DNA of 64,000 bases from Flavobacterium sp. KACC 22761. GTDB taxonomy: Bacteria; Bacteroidota; Bacteroidia; Flavobacteriales; Flavobacteriaceae. Location: positions 3,472,001 through 3,536,000 of the forward strand of contig NZ_CP139148.1 in assembly GCF_034058155.1 (NCBI RefSeq). Reading direction: 5' to 3'. Numbering within the stretch: position 1 is the stretch's first letter; every line of letters begins with the position of its first letter. The notes below the pieces were generated by a model that saw only the letters and a list, made by a program, of their open reading frames with translations, searched no databases and was not told the origin of the DNA. Below, piece by piece: positions 55,623 to 64,000 of this stretch. Position numbers and translations under genes: made by a program.

Positions 55623-55655
55623 ACTTTATAAAATTTATTATTTAAAAATCAATAT

Positions 55656-55684
55656 TTGAAATCCTGTTTTGTTTCTTATTTTTG
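55656..55684 (+). promoter_or_regulatory. Promoter of pcm
   Basis: TTG at 55656-55658 and TATTTTTG at 55677-55684 are separated by 18 bases, a good match to the Bacteroidota promoter. The transcript would start about 15 bases before the TTG start codon. Confidence 0.65.
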
Positions 55685-55705
55685 CGAAAATAAAACCTAC
55701 CCATT

Positions 55706-56347
55706 TTGAAAGACACTGCCAAACATCAAGGACTTCGTAATCAATTAGTAAGCACTTTAGAACAAAAAGGAATTACTGACAGAGCAGTTTTGGATGCGAT
55801 AAAAAAAATCCCGAGACACCTTTTTTTGAATTCAAGTTTTGAAGATTTCGCTTATCAAGACAAAGCATTTCCGATTGGTGCAGGACAAACCATTTCGCAA
55901 CCTTATACAGTAGCTTTTCAGTCGCAATTGCTTGAAGTTAAAAAGGATCATAAAGTTTTAGAAATAGGAACAGGTTCTGGTTACCAGACAGCTGTTTTGT
56001 TTATGCTTGGCGCTAAAGTATATACAGTTGAAAGACAAAGTGAATTATTTAAAACAACATCTAATTTATTTCCAAAATTAAACATTCGCCCAAAACACGT
56101 TACTTTTGGAGACGGCTATAAAGGATTGCCAAATTTTGCACCTTTTGACAGTATCATAGTTACAGCAGGTGCGCCTTTTATTCCGCAGCCATTAATGGCA
56201 CAATTAAAAATAGGAGGAAGGTTGGTAATTCCGTTAGGAGAAGATGTTCAAATTATGACTTTATTGATAAGAAAGAACGAAACGCAATTTGAAAAACATG
56301 AGTTTGGAGAATTTCGATTTGTTCCTTTGCTAGAAGATAAAAATTAA
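55706..56347 (+). CDS. pcm: Protein-L-isoaspartate O-methyltransferase
   Basis: This 213-residue methyltransferase repairs isoaspartyl residues in damaged proteins using S-adenosylmethionine. The SAM-binding motifs are VLEIGTGSGYQTAVL and VYTVERQSEL, and the substrate region has FPIGAGQTISQPYTVAFQS and IVTAGAPFIPQPL. The start is TTG at 55706. No upstream in-frame ATG exists before the promoter, and the sequence from MKDTAKHQGLRNQLV fits the family. A terminator follows. Confidence 0.93.
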   Translation: MKDTAKHQGLRNQLVSTLEQKGITDRAVLDAIKKIPRHLFLNSSFEDFAYQDKAFPIGAGQTISQPYTVAFQSQLLEVKKDHKVLEIGTGSGYQTAVLFMLGAKVYTVERQSELFKTTSNLFPKLNIRPKHVTFGDGYKGLPNFAPFDSIIVTAGAPFIPQPLMAQLKIGGRLVIPLGEDVQIMTLLIRKNETQFEKHEFGEFRFVPLLEDKN

Positions 56348-56349
56348 AT

Positions 56350-56379
56350 AAAAAGCCCGTTTTAAAATGGGCTTTTTTA
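56350..56379 (+). terminator. Intrinsic terminator after pcm
   Basis: AAAAAGCCC and GGGCTTTTTT pair around a 10-base loop. The T-tract overlaps the last codon of the convergent Fic gene by a few bases. Confidence 0.82.
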
Positions 56380-57438
56380 TTGCGTAAGAATTGAAATATA
56401 TCTTTCCAGACTTTCTTTTTCTTTTTGAGCGATAAACAGAAAAAAATCTTCTTTATCTTTTTTGGTTTGAGCAGTTTCTAAAGACTGGTAATATTGCATT
56501 CGAGTTTCGTAATCACCTTTAATATTAGCAATAGGATAACCTCTTTGCATCAGAATTAAATTCATTATCAATCTTGAAGTTCTTCCGTTTCCATCAATAA
56601 AAGGGTGAATTGTAACTAATCTTTCATGCATTTCGGCTGCTAAAATAATTGGGTGCAACTTGTTTTTATTGATTTCATACCAAGTGAAATATTTTTCCAT
56701 TTCTTGTGGAACCATCAACGGCTGTGGAGGCATATGTGTGCTTTCCTGTATCATAATTTGAACTTTTCTGTAGCGTCCAGCATCTTCTGGAATTATTCCA
56801 CGAAGAATTAAATTATGAATAGATAATAGGTCTCGCTCGTTTAACGAATTATTTTTACTCATTAATTCTTTTATGAAACCAATAGCTTCCTGATGATTAA
56901 TGGCTTCAAGATGTTCGCGCATGCTTTTTCCAGAAATTGTTAAGCCTTCATTGATAACCATATCAGTTTCACGAAGTGTCATGGTGTTTCCTTCGATTCT
57001 GTTGCTTTCAAAAGTGTATTCTAGTTCTAGTGCTTGTTTTACTTTAAAGCTATCATTCTGGCGATAAGAATCTAGTTTTTCTTTTAAAATATCAATTTCT
57101 TTTAGGATTTTCTCTAAAGAAGTAGATAGCTTAAGATTTGAAACCGTTTTGTTGTATTTGATTTCGTCTTCGGCAACTTTTAATGCTTTTAGAGCAAGAT
57201 CATCATCGCCAATTTCATAAAGAATCTTCTCTTTAAGCCATGCAATCATTAAGGTTTCGTAATCAATTTCTAAAAGTTGAGACAGCTTAATAACTTGATC
57301 TTTGGTTGGTTTTCTCGTTCCAGATTCAAATTTGCTAATTAAGGCTTGATCAATTCCCGAAAGTTGCGCTAGTTCACGTGTTTTTAAACCTTTTTGTTCT
57401 CGGGCATTTTTTAAAAGCGATTTCATTTTATGAAACAT
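56377..57438 (-). CDS. Fic family AMP-transferase with N-terminal HTH
   Basis: This 353-residue protein begins with an XRE-type helix-turn-helix (about 8-62, KTRELAQLSGIDQALISKFESG). A helical linker follows, then a Fic domain. The inhibitory motif SNRIEGN (145-151) fits the [S/T]xxxE[G/N] pattern of self-inhibited Fic proteins. The active loop HPFIDGNGRTSR (278-289) matches HPFxxGNGRxxR with its catalytic histidine. It would AMPylate a target hydroxyl group. The start could be M1 or M5 (57426). The promoter contains a likely operator, consistent with autoregulation. Confidence 0.92.
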   Translation of the reverse strand: MFHKMKSLLKNAREQKGLKTRELAQLSGIDQALISKFESGTRKPTKDQVIKLSQLLEIDYETLMIAWLKEKILYEIGDDDLALKALKVAEDEIKYNKTVSNLKLSTSLEKILKEIDILKEKLDSYRQNDSFKVKQALELEYTFESNRIEGNTMTLRETDMVINEGLTISGKSMREHLEAINHQEAIGFIKELMSKNNSLNERDLLSIHNLILRGIIPEDAGRYRKVQIMIQESTHMPPQPLMVPQEMEKYFTWYEINKNKLHPIILAAEMHERLVTIHPFIDGNGRTSRLIMNLILMQRGYPIANIKGDYETRMQYYQSLETAQTKKDKEDFFLFIAQKEKESLERYISILTQ

Positions 57439-57478
57439 TTAGTCTTGACAAATTTAGTCAATTTTTAGGGTGAAATAA
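57437..57478 (-). promoter_or_regulatory. Promoter and possible operator of the HTH-Fic gene
   Basis: On the minus strand, TAAATTTG (57456-57449) fits the -7 box and TTA (57478-57476) lies exactly 19 bases upstream. The box sits inside the inverted repeat TTGAC-N7-GTCAA (57445-57461). The plus-strand word ATTTAGTC is repeated at 57437-57444 and 57452-57459. The position suggests binding by the HTH domain of the Fic protein itself. Confidence 0.55.
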
Positions 57479-57511
57479 AAGCAGCATTTTCAAATACTGC
57501 TTTTTAATATC

Positions 57512-58150
57512 TTATTTTGGAGGAAGCGAGCCGTCTTTTCTCATTTCTTTTACAACAGCTTGCATAATCGCATCTATAGTTTGGCCTAAATCTGTTGCAT
57601 ATTGTGATTCGGTAGTTCCGGTCCAAATTAATTTGTTTTGTTTTAATGAAAAAATATTGGTTTCAACCAGATAAGAAGTCGTTTCTTGGTAGTATCCGGG
57701 ATCGTAGAAATTTGGCGAGTACATTCCATACCAATTACCAAAACCATATCCATAAACTCCCGTGTACATTCCGTCAAATCCTCCGTAATACATTCCTGTA
57801 TAAGTCCCTGGAACATAATTAACTTCTTTTTCTTTACTAACTAAACGCATTGTAACAACTCCATCAAAATTTTCATCTTGCAATATTTTTAATTTTTGCT
57901 CCTTTGTTAATTCTGAAGTTGCATTTAAATATTGATATGAAGTTTTGAATACAGGATTTGTTGATGCAATTCTATTTTCAGTAATTCTTCTGGAAGCTTC
58001 ATCTTTGACCAAAGCAACGACTAAAACTTTTTTGAATTGCTCCTGTGTAACGGTTACATCTGGGTCTCTCCAGCTATTTACGATAGAAGTATTGCTGCCA
58101 CAACCTGAGAGAGACAGCACGGCGGTTAACATAAGTAGATACTTTTTCAT
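57512..58150 (-). CDS. DUF4136-like lipoprotein
   Basis: This 212-residue lipoprotein has the lipobox cysteine C17 (VLSLSGCGS). The mature protein starts SIVNSWRDPDVTV and contains a central glycine- and tyrosine-rich stretch (about 118-152, GMYYGGFDGMYTGVYGYG). The end has LIWTGTTESQYATDLGQTID. The pattern fits DUF4136-type envelope lipoproteins, a family without a known function. The gene stands alone. Confidence 0.8.
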   Translation of the reverse strand: MKKYLLMLTAVLSLSGCGSNTSIVNSWRDPDVTVTQEQFKKVLVVALVKDEASRRITENRIASTNPVFKTSYQYLNATSELTKEQKLKILQDENFDGVVTMRLVSKEKEVNYVPGTYTGMYYGGFDGMYTGVYGYGFGNWYGMYSPNFYDPGYYQETTSYLVETNIFSLKQNKLIWTGTTESQYATDLGQTIDAIMQAVVKEMRKDGSLPPK

Positions 58151-58230
58151 ATTTTACGGTTATATTGTTTGTAGTAAAAATAACGATAAAATATTTATAA
58201 AAGCATCATTTTGAGAAAATTAAAGAAGCA

Positions 58231-58686
58231 TTAGTTGTATGCTTTTTTGATTCTGTCTAAATCGCGTTTTGTGTCTTGTTCTTTTAGAGATTCACGTTTG
58301 TCGTAATTTTTCTTTCCTTTACAAAGACCGATTTGCAGTTTTGCTAATCCTTTTTCGTTTGTAAATAATTTCAACGGAACAATTGTAAGTCCCTTTGCTT
58401 GAACACTTTTATGAAGCGTTTTTAGTTCTTTTTTATTTAGAAGTAATTTTCGTTCACTTCTTGATTTGTGATTGAACTGATTACCAAAAGAATATTCTTC
58501 GATATAAGTATTGATGGCAAAAAGTTCCATGCCACTGAATTCGCAAAAACTCTCTGTAATATTTGCTTTTCCTAAGCGTATTGATTTGATTTCAGTACCT
58601 GCCAAAACAATTCCGGCAGTATATGTATCGATTATTTCATAATCAAATCGGGCTCTTTTGTTTAGTATGTTAACTGATTTTATCAT
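58231..58686 (-). CDS. smpB: SsrA-binding protein SmpB
   Basis: This 151-residue protein binds tmRNA for ribosome rescue by trans-translation. The start at 58686 was chosen because [18 protein letters not shown] is the family N-terminus, and an upstream ATG adds 6 unconserved residues. [24 protein letters not shown] and the basic tail [21 protein letters not shown] are intact. A -7 box TACATTTG (58698-58691) lies only 4 bases before the start codon, so the mRNA may be leaderless. The tmRNA gene is not in the window. Confidence 0.95.
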   Translation of the reverse strand: MIKSVNILNKRARFDYEIIDTYTAGIVLAGTEIKSIRLGKANITESFCEFSGMELFAINTYIEEYSFGNQFNHKSRSERKLLLNKKELKTLHKSVQAKGLTIVPLKLFTNEKGLAKLQIGLCKGKKNYDKRESLKEQDTKRDLDRIKKAYN

Positions 58687-58825
58687 AACGCAAATGTAAA
58701 ACAAAATTGAAAAATTTTGATGCGATATGATATAATTAAAAGTTTTTTTTTAATCTATGATTTTAATCAGTATTTAAGAAAAAGCTTACAGTTAAGTTTG
58801 TTCAATAATTTAAAACAAACTTAAA

Positions 58826-59482
58826 ATGAAAAAGATTTTCACCTTAGTTAGTATTGCATTTATTGGATTTATGGCTCATGCTCAAGATTCAAGTCAAGGT
58901 CTAAAAGGGGCTTGGTTTGCAACTTCTCAATTTGGTTATCAACAAACTAAAAGTGGAGAGGTTAAAGGAACAAATATATCGGTGTTGCCAATAGTTGGTA
59001 CATTTGTTACACCATCTGTAGCAGTAGGTGCTGGAATTGGTTACATTAACATTAAATCAGATGGTTATGTAGTTGGTAGTACAGATGTTAGAACACTTGC
59101 CAATACAGACTTGATTGTTATTCAGCCATTGGCTAGAAAATACTGGAACGTAGCAGGTTCTTTATATTTCTTCGGACAAGCTGCAGTACCTGTGATTACA
59201 GGAAAAGAAAAAGAAAGCAATTTAAAAGTAAATCAAGTTGGAGTGTCTGTATCAGGAGGTTTTGATTATTTTGTAACTAAGAATTTCTCTGTAGAGTTTT
59301 CTTATGATTTAGTAAACTTTACTTCTACAACACTAAAACCAGAAAATGGAGAGAAAACAACTGTTACAAATTTTGGATTAGCTCATGTTGCGAATGTTGA
59401 TTCTTATTACAATTCTAAATTGGGCGGTAGTGCTCCAAACTTAACAACTCCAATTTCTGTAGGATTCAAATTTATATTCTAA
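58826..59482 (+). CDS. Outer-membrane beta-barrel protein
   Basis: This 218-residue protein has a signal peptide ending MAHAQDS. Alternating hydrophobic strands follow (AWFATSQFGYQQT, AVGAGIGYINIKSDG, VSVSGGFDYFVTKNFSVEFSYDLV) and it closes with ISVGFKFIF, the aromatic-terminated strand of a barrel. It resembles the small eight-stranded OprF/OmpW-like porins of Bacteroidota. Specific function is unknown. A TAAGTTTG -7 box lies at 58793-58800. Confidence 0.8.
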   Translation: MKKIFTLVSIAFIGFMAHAQDSSQGLKGAWFATSQFGYQQTKSGEVKGTNISVLPIVGTFVTPSVAVGAGIGYINIKSDGYVVGSTDVRTLANTDLIVIQPLARKYWNVAGSLYFFGQAAVPVITGKEKESNLKVNQVGVSVSGGFDYFVTKNFSVEFSYDLVNFTSTTLKPENGEKTTVTNFGLAHVANVDSYYNSKLGGSAPNLTTPISVGFKFIF

Positions 59483-59529
59483 TTTGTTTTTATTTATTAA
59501 CGTGAAATTCTTTTAGTAATTTTACAAAG

Positions 59530-59563
59530 AAAAAGACCGTACTTTTTAGAGTACGGTCTTTTT
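59530..59563 (+). terminator. Intrinsic terminator after the beta-barrel gene
   Basis: AAAAAGACCGTAC (59530-59542) and GTACGGTCTTTTT (59551-59563) form a perfect 13-bp stem with an 8-base loop. Confidence 0.9.
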
Positions 59564-59585
59564 GATATAATTTAAAAAGCATAAA

Positions 59586-59810
59586 ATGGAAAACAAATCA
59601 AATGATCCTTTACACGGAATTACACTTCAAAAAATTGTCGAAACTTTAGTCGATTATTATGGTTTTGATACTTTAGGCGAATTAATTCCAATAAAATGTT
59701 TTAATTCAAATCCGAGTGTAAAATCATCACTTACTTTTTTAAGAAAAACAGATTGGGCTCGTAAAAAAGTTGAAGATCTTTATATTAAAACACTTCCTAA
59801 ATTAAGCTGA
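59586..59810 (+). CDS. VF530 family DNA-binding protein
   Basis: This 74-residue protein matches the VF530/DUF2132 family throughout: [25 protein letters not shown] near the start, then [29 protein letters not shown]. Family structures show a small helical fold proposed to bind DNA. The role is unknown. It starts 23 bases after a strong terminator and converges on the outer-membrane protein gene that ends 4 bases later. Confidence 0.88.
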   Translation: MENKSNDPLHGITLQKIVETLVDYYGFDTLGELIPIKCFNSNPSVKSSLTFLRKTDWARKKVEDLYIKTLPKLS

Positions 59811-59813
59811 TTT

Positions 59814-60374
59814 TTATAATTTATATGAAATCATAACACCGCCACGGTACGGCATCCATTCTCCGCTTTTATTGTAATCTGTCGCTTTATCCATAGGATA
59901 TCTGCCAGGTGTCCCGTCATTGTAATGACCTTTATAAAATCCTTGATGCCATCCACCGCCTGCAAAAATATCTAATAAAAACTTATCACTTAGTTTGATA
60001 TTGTAACCAACTGTAACACCTAAACGATATCCGAAGCCATCTTCGTACATATTGGTGTCCCAATAATTCCATTTTTGAATTTTGTAAATATCTGGGCCAG
60101 CATGTGCTCCAACATAAAATCCATCATATTTTTCTTTGAAGTGGTATCGAACTTCAGGAGTGAAAGTATAAAATTCCATCGGATTATGTCCATTGAACGA
60201 TTTCCAAAAAGACGCCATAACATCAAAACTGAAAGTCGTTTTTTCTCCAATGCTGGTCTCTATACCAACATTTGGAACAGCTAAAAGTGCTGTTGCACCG
60301 TTAAATTTGATAAAAGTCTGACTTTGAGATTGAACAGAAAAGAAGATAATGGCTAATAAAAATATTTTTTTCAT
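59814..60374 (-). CDS. Outer-membrane beta-barrel protein, DUF3575-like
   Basis: This 186-residue protein has a signal peptide ending QSQSQT. The mature protein looks like an eight-stranded barrel: NVGIETSIGEKTTFSFDVMAS, EFYTFTPEVRYHFKEKYDGFYVGAHAG and RGGVMISYKL at the C-terminus. The YTFTPEVRYHF segment matches DUF3575 proteins of Bacteroidota. Function is unknown. A -7 box TATATTTG is present on the minus strand at 60430-60423. Confidence 0.8.
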   Translation of the reverse strand: MKKIFLLAIIFFSVQSQSQTFIKFNGATALLAVPNVGIETSIGEKTTFSFDVMASFWKSFNGHNPMEFYTFTPEVRYHFKEKYDGFYVGAHAGPDIYKIQKWNYWDTNMYEDGFGYRLGVTVGYNIKLSDKFLLDIFAGGGWHQGFYKGHYNDGTPGRYPMDKATDYNKSGEWMPYRGGVMISYKL

Positions 60375-60506
60375 AAAGATGTTTTTAGAGCGAAATAGTA
60401 TTAAAGTGGCTTATTTCGCGTGCAAATATAAGATATAAACGTTTTTTTATGATTTATAATATTTGTTTTTAACAATATTATTTTTTTGTCAGAAACTGTT
60501 GAAATC

Positions 60507-61055
60507 CTATTTATTTAGTAATGAGTAGATTACTTTGTCTAAAAAACGACCTTCATAAAACTCTGATTCTTTTAAATGAGCTTCTTTAACAAATCCGCAT
60601 TTTTCCAATACTTTTTCAGACGCTATATTTTCAGGATCGATAACTGCTTCTATAGAGTGCAATTTCATATCGTTAAATCCATAAGTTATTAATCGATTTA
60701 CGGCTTCAGGAATGATTCCTTTTCCATGAAATTCGGGCAATAGCATATAACCAATTTCGGCACGGTAATTTTCAGGTTGCATTCTATAATAACCAATAAT
60801 ACCTAAAAGCTTTGAATTGCCTTTTAAGGTAATTCCCCAGTTGATGCCAATATTTGTGTCAATCTTTTCATCAATCATGGCAATGTGAGCCAAAGCATCT
60901 TCATTGTTTTTTACCAATGGACGCGGAATATATTTCATGGTTTCGGGATTTGAGCGTAACTCAAAAACTTCAGTGACATCGTCGTTTGTAATTCTTCTTA
61001 AAAGTAAACGTTCTGTTTCTATTGTTGGAAACGGATAAAAATTAAAATCTAGCAT
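60507..61055 (-). CDS. GNAT acetyltransferase, RimJ/RimL type
   Basis: This 182-residue acetyltransferase begins in the RimJ/RimL way: FPTIETERLLLRRITNDDVTEVFELRSN. The acetyl-CoA-binding region is AEIGYMLLPEFHGKGIIPEAVNRLI, followed by HSIEAVIDPENIASEKVLEKCGFVKE. The family modifies N-termini of ribosomal proteins or small molecules. The substrate is unknown. It lies 1 base after the aldose epimerase-like gene on the same strand. Confidence 0.9.
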   Translation of the reverse strand: MLDFNFYPFPTIETERLLLRRITNDDVTEVFELRSNPETMKYIPRPLVKNNEDALAHIAMIDEKIDTNIGINWGITLKGNSKLLGIIGYYRMQPENYRAEIGYMLLPEFHGKGIIPEAVNRLITYGFNDMKLHSIEAVIDPENIASEKVLEKCGFVKEAHLKESEFYEGRFLDKVIYSLLNK

Positions 61056-61056
61056 T

Positions 61057-61908
61057 TTACAAAATTTTTATACTGAACTGAGAATGAAAAGTCTGGTCTG
61101 TTTCTAAAATAATAACACCTTCTTTTTCAAATAAATTTCCAGAATTGGTTGCTGTGTCTGAATACCCAAACCAAGGTTCAATACAAACAAAAGGTGCTTG
61201 GTCTTTAGTCCAAATTCCTAAACTAGGAAAATCTTCAAAATCAACTTGAACATAAGGCTTTGAATTTTCAAGGATTGTCAATGAATTTGATTCTAGTGTT
61301 TTAAAAACAAGGGCATCATTTTCAAAAAGTTTATAATTTAAAGGAACTGTATGGTTTGTTGTCTTTAAAATTTCGGTTTTATTAGAAATTAAATCATTTT
61401 CTAAAAGGTTGAATTTCAGAGTTTCGTCTTTTTCGAATTTGAAAGCATAATTTTCAAAACTTTCCGGAAGTGCAATTGCGGGATGTGCACCAATTGAAAA
61501 AGGCATTCTTGTTTCTCCTTTATTAATTACAATATATTCTATTTTTAAAGAAGTGTTTTCTAACGTATAAATAAGTTGCAACTCAAATTCAAAAGGATAT
61601 TTTTTTAAAGTTTCTGCGTTTGATTCTAAAGAGAAAACCACGCTGTTTCCCGTTTTTTCAATCAATTGAAATTCCATGTCTCTTGCAAAACCATGTCTTG
61701 GTAATTGGTATTCCTCTTGATCAATAGTATAGGTGTTGTTTTTTAAAGTCCCTACAATAGGAAATAAAATAGGCGAATGTTTGCCCCAAAAATCAGGATT
61801 TCCTTCCCAAATGAATTCTTTGCCTTGATTGTTTTTTAATGAAAATAATTCGGCTCCAGCATGTTTTATTGAAGCTGTTAATACTGAATTTGATATAGTT
61901 GTATTCAA
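61057..61908 (-). CDS. Aldose 1-epimerase family protein
   Basis: This 283-residue protein shows the galactose mutarotase-like beta-sandwich. The conserved histidines lie in LPRHGFARD and IGAHPAIALP, and the catalytic glutamate is probably in VCIEPWFGYSD. It resembles the YeaD/hexose-6-phosphate epimerase-like branch rather than GalM. The substrate is unknown. The GNAT gene follows after 1 base. Confidence 0.9.
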   Translation of the reverse strand: MNTTISNSVLTASIKHAGAELFSLKNNQGKEFIWEGNPDFWGKHSPILFPIVGTLKNNTYTIDQEEYQLPRHGFARDMEFQLIEKTGNSVVFSLESNAETLKKYPFEFELQLIYTLENTSLKIEYIVINKGETRMPFSIGAHPAIALPESFENYAFKFEKDETLKFNLLENDLISNKTEILKTTNHTVPLNYKLFENDALVFKTLESNSLTILENSKPYVQVDFEDFPSLGIWTKDQAPFVCIEPWFGYSDTATNSGNLFEKEGVIILETDQTFHSQFSIKIL

Positions 61909-62094
61909 AATAATAGAATTGTAAGAGTTAATTTTAATGCTGTTGTAAAGGTATTTGAATAAATTTTATTTTTTTAAGAAAATCGCTTAATTTATTTAAT
62001 TGATAAAATTTTGCTAAAATTAAATTTAACCTTGGGTATTTCTCTGTAAATAGTATTTTTTTTCATTAATTTGCTACATAAACAGCTAAAAAAT

Positions 62095-64000
62095 ATGAAA
62101 AAGCAATCAGCAAAAGCCTTTTTAACCGCGGCTTTATTTTTTGGGATTTCTTCGTTATGGGCGCAGCAAACTACGCAGGCGACAACAACAAATCCAACAA
62201 ACAATTACAATTATCATGATGCCTTTGCTCCGCATTTTTATACTAAAAACGGAACTTCGACACGTACTGCAAGTGGTCAGCCTGGTCCAGAATATTGGCA
62301 AAACAGAGCCGATTATCAGATTTCGGCAAAATTGAATGCAGTTACTAACGAAATTACAGGTACAGATGAAATAACTTATACAAACAATAGTCCTGACAAA
62401 TTAGGTTTTCTTTGGCTGAATTTAGATCAGAATTTATTTAAAGATGATTCACGAGGAAATGCAGTTGTGCCATTGTCAGGAAGCCGTAATGGCGCTCAAG
62501 GTCAGGTTTTTGACGGAGGAAATAAGATTAAATCTGTAAAAATAATTTCAGGAGGCAAAACAAAGACTGAAACAGTTGCTAAATATATCATTACAGATAC
62601 AAGAATGCAGATTTTTCTTCCGCAGGAATTAGCGGCAAAAGGAGCTTCTGTAAAAATCAAAATCGAATTCTCATTTATTGCACCTTTTGAAGGATCTGAC
62701 AGAATGGGAGTTTTGGAAACTAAAAACGGAAAAATCTTTACAATTGCACAATGGTACCCGCGTATGTGTGTGTATGATGATGTGCGAGGATGGAATACAG
62801 CGCCATATTTAGGAGCTTCTGAGTTTTACTTGGAGTACGGAGATTTTGATGTAAAATTGACGGTTCCAGGAAATCAATATGTTGTGGCTTCTGGAGAATT
62901 AATTAATGGTGCAGAAGTTCTTTCGGCTGAACAATTAAAGCGTTACAAAGATGCTTCAAATAGTGACAAAACGGTTATGATTCGTACTGCAGATGAAGTT
63001 GCTGCAACTGTAAATACTAATGCAGGAACAGAGAAAACATGGCATTATAAAATCAAAAATGCACGTGATTTTTCTTGGGCGTCATCTTCGGCTTTTATTT
63101 TAGATGGAGCAAAAATCAACTTGCCAAGCGGTAAAAAAGCATTAGCATTGTCAGCATATCCTGTTGAAAGCAACGGAAATGATGCTTACGGTCGTTCAAG
63201 CGAATATGTAAAAGGTGCGATCGAACATTATTCAAAACAATGGTTTGAGTATCCTTATCCAGTAGCTACAAACGTAGCAGGAAATGAAGGCGGAATGGAA
63301 TATCCTGGAATTGTTTTCTGTGGATGGAAGTCTAAGAAAGAGGATCTTTGGGGAGTAACAGACCACGAATTTGGGCACATTTGGTTTCCGATGATTGTGG
63401 GGTCAAACGAAAGATTATTTGCTTGGATGGATGAAGGATTCAATACTTTTATTAATTCGTTGAGCACCGCTGCTTTCAATAATGGAGAATATAAAGAAAA
63501 ACCAACAGATTTGCATGAAGAAGCAGAATCTTTTACTCGTCCTGATTTAGAAACAATTATGAGTTCTCCTGATAATATGAAGGAGGCAAATATAGGTATG
63601 TTGTGTTATTTCAAGCCAAGCGCAGGATTGATTTTATTAAGAGAGCAAGTTTTAGGAAAAGAGCGTTTTGATACGGCTTTTAGAACTTATATTGAGCGTT
63701 GGGCTTATAAACATCCGCAGCCAGATGATTTCTTTAGATCAATGGAAAATGTTGCTGGTGAGGATTTAAGCTGGTTTTGGAGAAGCTGGTATGTAAACAA
63801 CTGGCGTTTTGACCAAGGTATTAATTCTATTAAATATGTGAAAAACGATCCTGCAAAAGGTGTAATTATTACGGTAGAAAATTTTGAAAAAATGCCAATG
63901 CCGATTGTTTTGGATGTTAAAACAAAAAGCGGAAAAGTTACTCGAGTGAATTTGCCAGTAGAAATATGGCAACGTAACAATGACTGGTCTTTCAAACATA
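62095..64000 (+). CDS. M1 family metallopeptidase (partial, C-terminus outside window)
   Basis: The frame is open from ATG 62095 to the window edge, giving 635 residues without the C-terminus. The signal peptide ends near SSLWAQQ. The M1 zinc-aminopeptidase core is complete: [10 protein letters not shown] (the GxMEx exopeptidase loop), [10 protein letters not shown] with HEFGH as the HExxH motif, and the downstream glutamate in [11 protein letters not shown]. The enzyme would trim peptides in the periplasm or at the outer membrane. Whether it carries a type IX sorting domain cannot be seen because the end is missing. Confidence 0.92.
   Translation, partial: MKKQSAKAFLTAALFFGISSLWAQQTTQATTTNPTNNYNYHDAFAPHFYTKNGTSTRTASGQPGPEYWQNRADYQISAKLNAVTNEITGTDEITYTNNSPDKLGFLWLNLDQNLFKDDSRGNAVVPLSGSRNGAQGQVFDGGNKIKSVKIISGGKTKTETVAKYIITDTRMQIFLPQELAAKGASVKIKIEFSFIAPFEGSDRMGVLETKNGKIFTIAQWYPRMCVYDDVRGWNTAPYLGASEFYLEYGDFDVKLTVPGNQYVVASGELINGAEVLSAEQLKRYKDASNSDKTVMIRTADEVAATVNTNAGTEKTWHYKIKNARDFSWASSSAFILDGAKINLPSGKKALALSAYPVESNGNDAYGRSSEYVKGAIEHYSKQWFEYPYPVATNVAGNEGGMEYPGIVFCGWKSKKEDLWGVTDHEFGHIWFPMIVGSNERLFAWMDEGFNTFINSLSTAAFNNGEYKEKPTDLHEEAESFTRPDLETIMSSPDNMKEANIGMLCYFKPSAGLILLREQVLGKERFDTAFRTYIERWAYKHPQPDDFFRSMENVAGEDLSWFWRSWYVNNWRFDQGINSIKYVKNDPAKGVIITVENFEKMPMPIVLDVKTKSGKVTRVNLPVEIWQRNNDWSFKH

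Overview
The window comes from a low-GC member of the Bacteroidota, almost certainly a Flavobacterium close to the F. johnsoniae group. The evidence is a very AT-rich genome, TTG-N19-TAnnTTTG promoters (for example upstream of rpsF, bamD and fabV), almost no Shine-Dalgarno sequences, several lineage-specific genes (type IX secretion components, PorP/SprF, a DUF4835/PorD-like protein, conserved flavobacterial unknowns) and a chromosomal subclass B1 metallo-beta-lactamase. No tRNA, rRNA, CRISPR array, phage or insertion sequence was seen. Most of the window is ordinary chromosomal backbone.

Layout. 1-4.4 kb, minus strand: a partial secreted adenosine deaminase, a GNAT/OsmC/pirin cluster and an AlkC-type DNA glycosylase. 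4.6-8.4 kb, plus: nadC, a BrkB membrane protein, a DUF2147 protein, the metallo-beta-lactamase, and an MntA/HepT-type toxin-antitoxin pair in which both genes are frameshifted. 8.4-13.6 kb: priA, a convergent LytTR regulator, the rpsF-rpsR-rplI operon and a flavobacterial unknown. 13.5-14.75 kb has no convincing gene. 14.75-28.1 kb is the main accessory block: a 3472-residue cell-surface protein with a type IX secretion C-terminal domain, followed by its PorP/SprF-like partner and an OmpA/PD40 protein. 28.3-44.8 kb is backbone: ligA, a membrane protein, a 5'-nucleotidase split into two genes, dapA, the bamD-rpoZ-coaBC-porD-recN run, fabV, a glycosyltransferase, coaE and a two-component system. 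44.9-47.9 kb: a possible short structured RNA with a 27-residue reading frame, then rtcB, prfH and a TPR gene. 48.1-55.5 kb, minus: acyl-ACP thioesterase, miaA, a voltage-gated-type ion channel, an exonuclease/GIY-YIG fusion, a YggS protein, hydroxybutyryl-CoA dehydrogenase and an oxidoreductase. 55.7-64 kb: pcm, an HTH-Fic protein, smpB, outer-membrane and lipoproteins, a GNAT enzyme, an aldose epimerase and a partial M1 peptidase.

How genes work together. The giant protein, PorP/SprF and OmpA genes probably form one surface-display unit: the first is exported by the type IX system and held at the outer membrane with the help of the other two. The core of the giant protein is ten 80-residue units of exactly 240 bp, and these fall into a three-unit higher-order pattern. 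rtcB and prfH pair RNA ligation with peptide release on damaged ribosomes, and the overlapping TPR gene may be a third component. The bamD-recN run joins outer-membrane assembly, transcription, coenzyme A synthesis, secretion and DNA repair genes.

The observations most worth following up are the higher-order repeat in the giant protein, the leader-like RNA and TPR gene attached to rtcB-prfH, the doubly frameshifted toxin-antitoxin pair, and a likely self-operator at the HTH-Fic promoter. All assignments come from reading the sequence. No database search was run.
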